Source of the DNA: Chloroflexi bacterium UBA6019
GTDB taxonomy: Bacteria; Chloroflexota; Dormibacteria; Dormibacterales; Dormibacteraceae
Assembly (NCBI GenBank): GCA_002427995.1
Contig: DIZV01000162.1
Span: forward strand, 14,450-19,671
DNA: 5,222 bases
Reading direction: 5' to 3'
A model generated the notes under the pieces. That model made no database searches and was not told the origin of the DNA. It saw nothing but the letters and a program-made list of their open reading frames with translations. Both the position numbers and the translations under genes were made by a program. Below are positions 4,708 to 5,222 of this stretch, piece after piece; the first letter of the stretch is position 1, and each line of letters starts with the position of its first letter.

Positions 4708-5222
4708 GTGCCAGGGCTTCGCTTCCACAACACGGCGAGCGGCCGCAAGGAGGACTTCGTGCCGCTGGTGCCGGGGCGGGCCTGCCTCTACACCTGCGGG
4801 CCGACGGTCTGGAACTACGCCCACATCGGCAACTTCCGGACCTTCCTCTTCTATGACCTGCTCCGCCGCCACCTCCTCGCCAGCGGCTTCCAGGTGAACC
4901 AGGTGATGAACCTCACCGATATCGAGGACCGGATCATCCGCCTCGCCGGCGAGCGGAAAACGACCATCCGCGCCTACGTCGAGCCCTTCGAGAAAGCCTT
5001 TCTGGAGGACCTCGCGACGCTTCGGGTTCAGGAGCCGGAGCACACCCCGCGGGCGACCGAGCACCTCCCCGGGATGATCGCCATGATCGGCCGCCTGCTC
5101 GAGCAGGGCAACGCCTATGCGGCCGACGGCGATGTCTACTACCGGATCGCCGGATTCCCCGCCTACGGCGAGCTGGCCCACCTCGACCGGGCCGGCCTCA
5201 GGGCCGGGGCCCGCGTCAGTCA
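4708..5222 (+). CDS. cysS: Cysteinyl-tRNA synthetase, N-terminal part (3' end outside window)
   Basis: CysS attaches cysteine to its tRNA in the cytoplasm. The frame from GTG 4708 is open to the window edge, giving 171 complete codons. Visible class I synthetase features are YTCGPTVWNYAHIGNFR (28-44), with the zinc-ligand Cys30 and the HIGH-type ATP motif HIGN (39-42), then VMNLTDIEDRII, PEHTPRATEHLPGMI and a GDVYYRI strand. These are characteristic of CysS, not of MshC or other relatives, though the KMSKS loop and anticodon-binding end lie beyond the window. The GTG is chosen because it gives the normal short lead into RFHNTASG. No Shine-Dalgarno is visible; with only seven bases after the ispF stop, reinitiation is likely. 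The ispD-ispF-cysS order is common, for example in Actinomycetota. Confidence 0.95.
   Translation, partial: MPGLRFHNTASGRKEDFVPLVPGRACLYTCGPTVWNYAHIGNFRTFLFYDLLRRHLLASGFQVNQVMNLTDIEDRIIRLAGERKTTIRAYVEPFEKAFLEDLATLRVQEPEHTPRATEHLPGMIAMIGRLLEQGNAYAADGDVYYRIAGFPAYGELAHLDRAGLRAGARVS

Overview
This is a high-GC bacterial chromosomal segment made mostly of housekeeping genes. I see no insertion sequence, CRISPR array, rRNA, tRNA or defence system, and no convincing new multi-gene system. The gene order radA, PIN-TRAM membrane protein, ispD, ispF, cysS resembles conserved clusters of Bacillota, Actinomycetota and Chloroflexota-type bacteria. GC-rich codon use and apparently leaderless starts suggest an actinobacterial or Chloroflexota/Dormibacterota-like lineage, but the window cannot settle this.

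Left part (1-841). The window opens in the C-terminal half of a MaoC-type hotdog dehydratase/hydratase gene on the plus strand. Its stop overlaps, tail to tail by 14 bases, a minus-strand GNAT N-acetyltransferase gene of the RimJ/RimL type.

Middle (842-1051). This 210-base divergent region holds the most unusual sequence. On the minus strand it has a strong intrinsic terminator (stem 884-914, U-tract 874-883). Upstream of that lie two smaller hairpins and a possible 13-residue leader ORF with a good ribosome binding site. At the radA end is a near-palindromic -10-like sequence readable on both strands. A short terminated minus-strand RNA, or an attenuator ahead of the acetyltransferase, is a reasonable but unproven reading.

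Right part (1052-5222). The remaining genes all lie on the plus strand and look like one operon. RadA is a DNA-recombination and branch-migration ATPase. A YacL-like protein with four membrane segments plus PIN and TRAM domains follows after 33 bases. IspD and IspF, two enzymes of the non-mevalonate (MEP) isoprenoid pathway, come next. CysS, cysteinyl-tRNA synthetase, runs off the right edge. The last four genes overlap or are separated by at most 7 bases, so they are probably translationally coupled. ispF appears to start at a CTG codon that overlaps the ispD stop as CTGA, seven bases after a perfect AGGAGG. disA, often found next to radA, is absent here.
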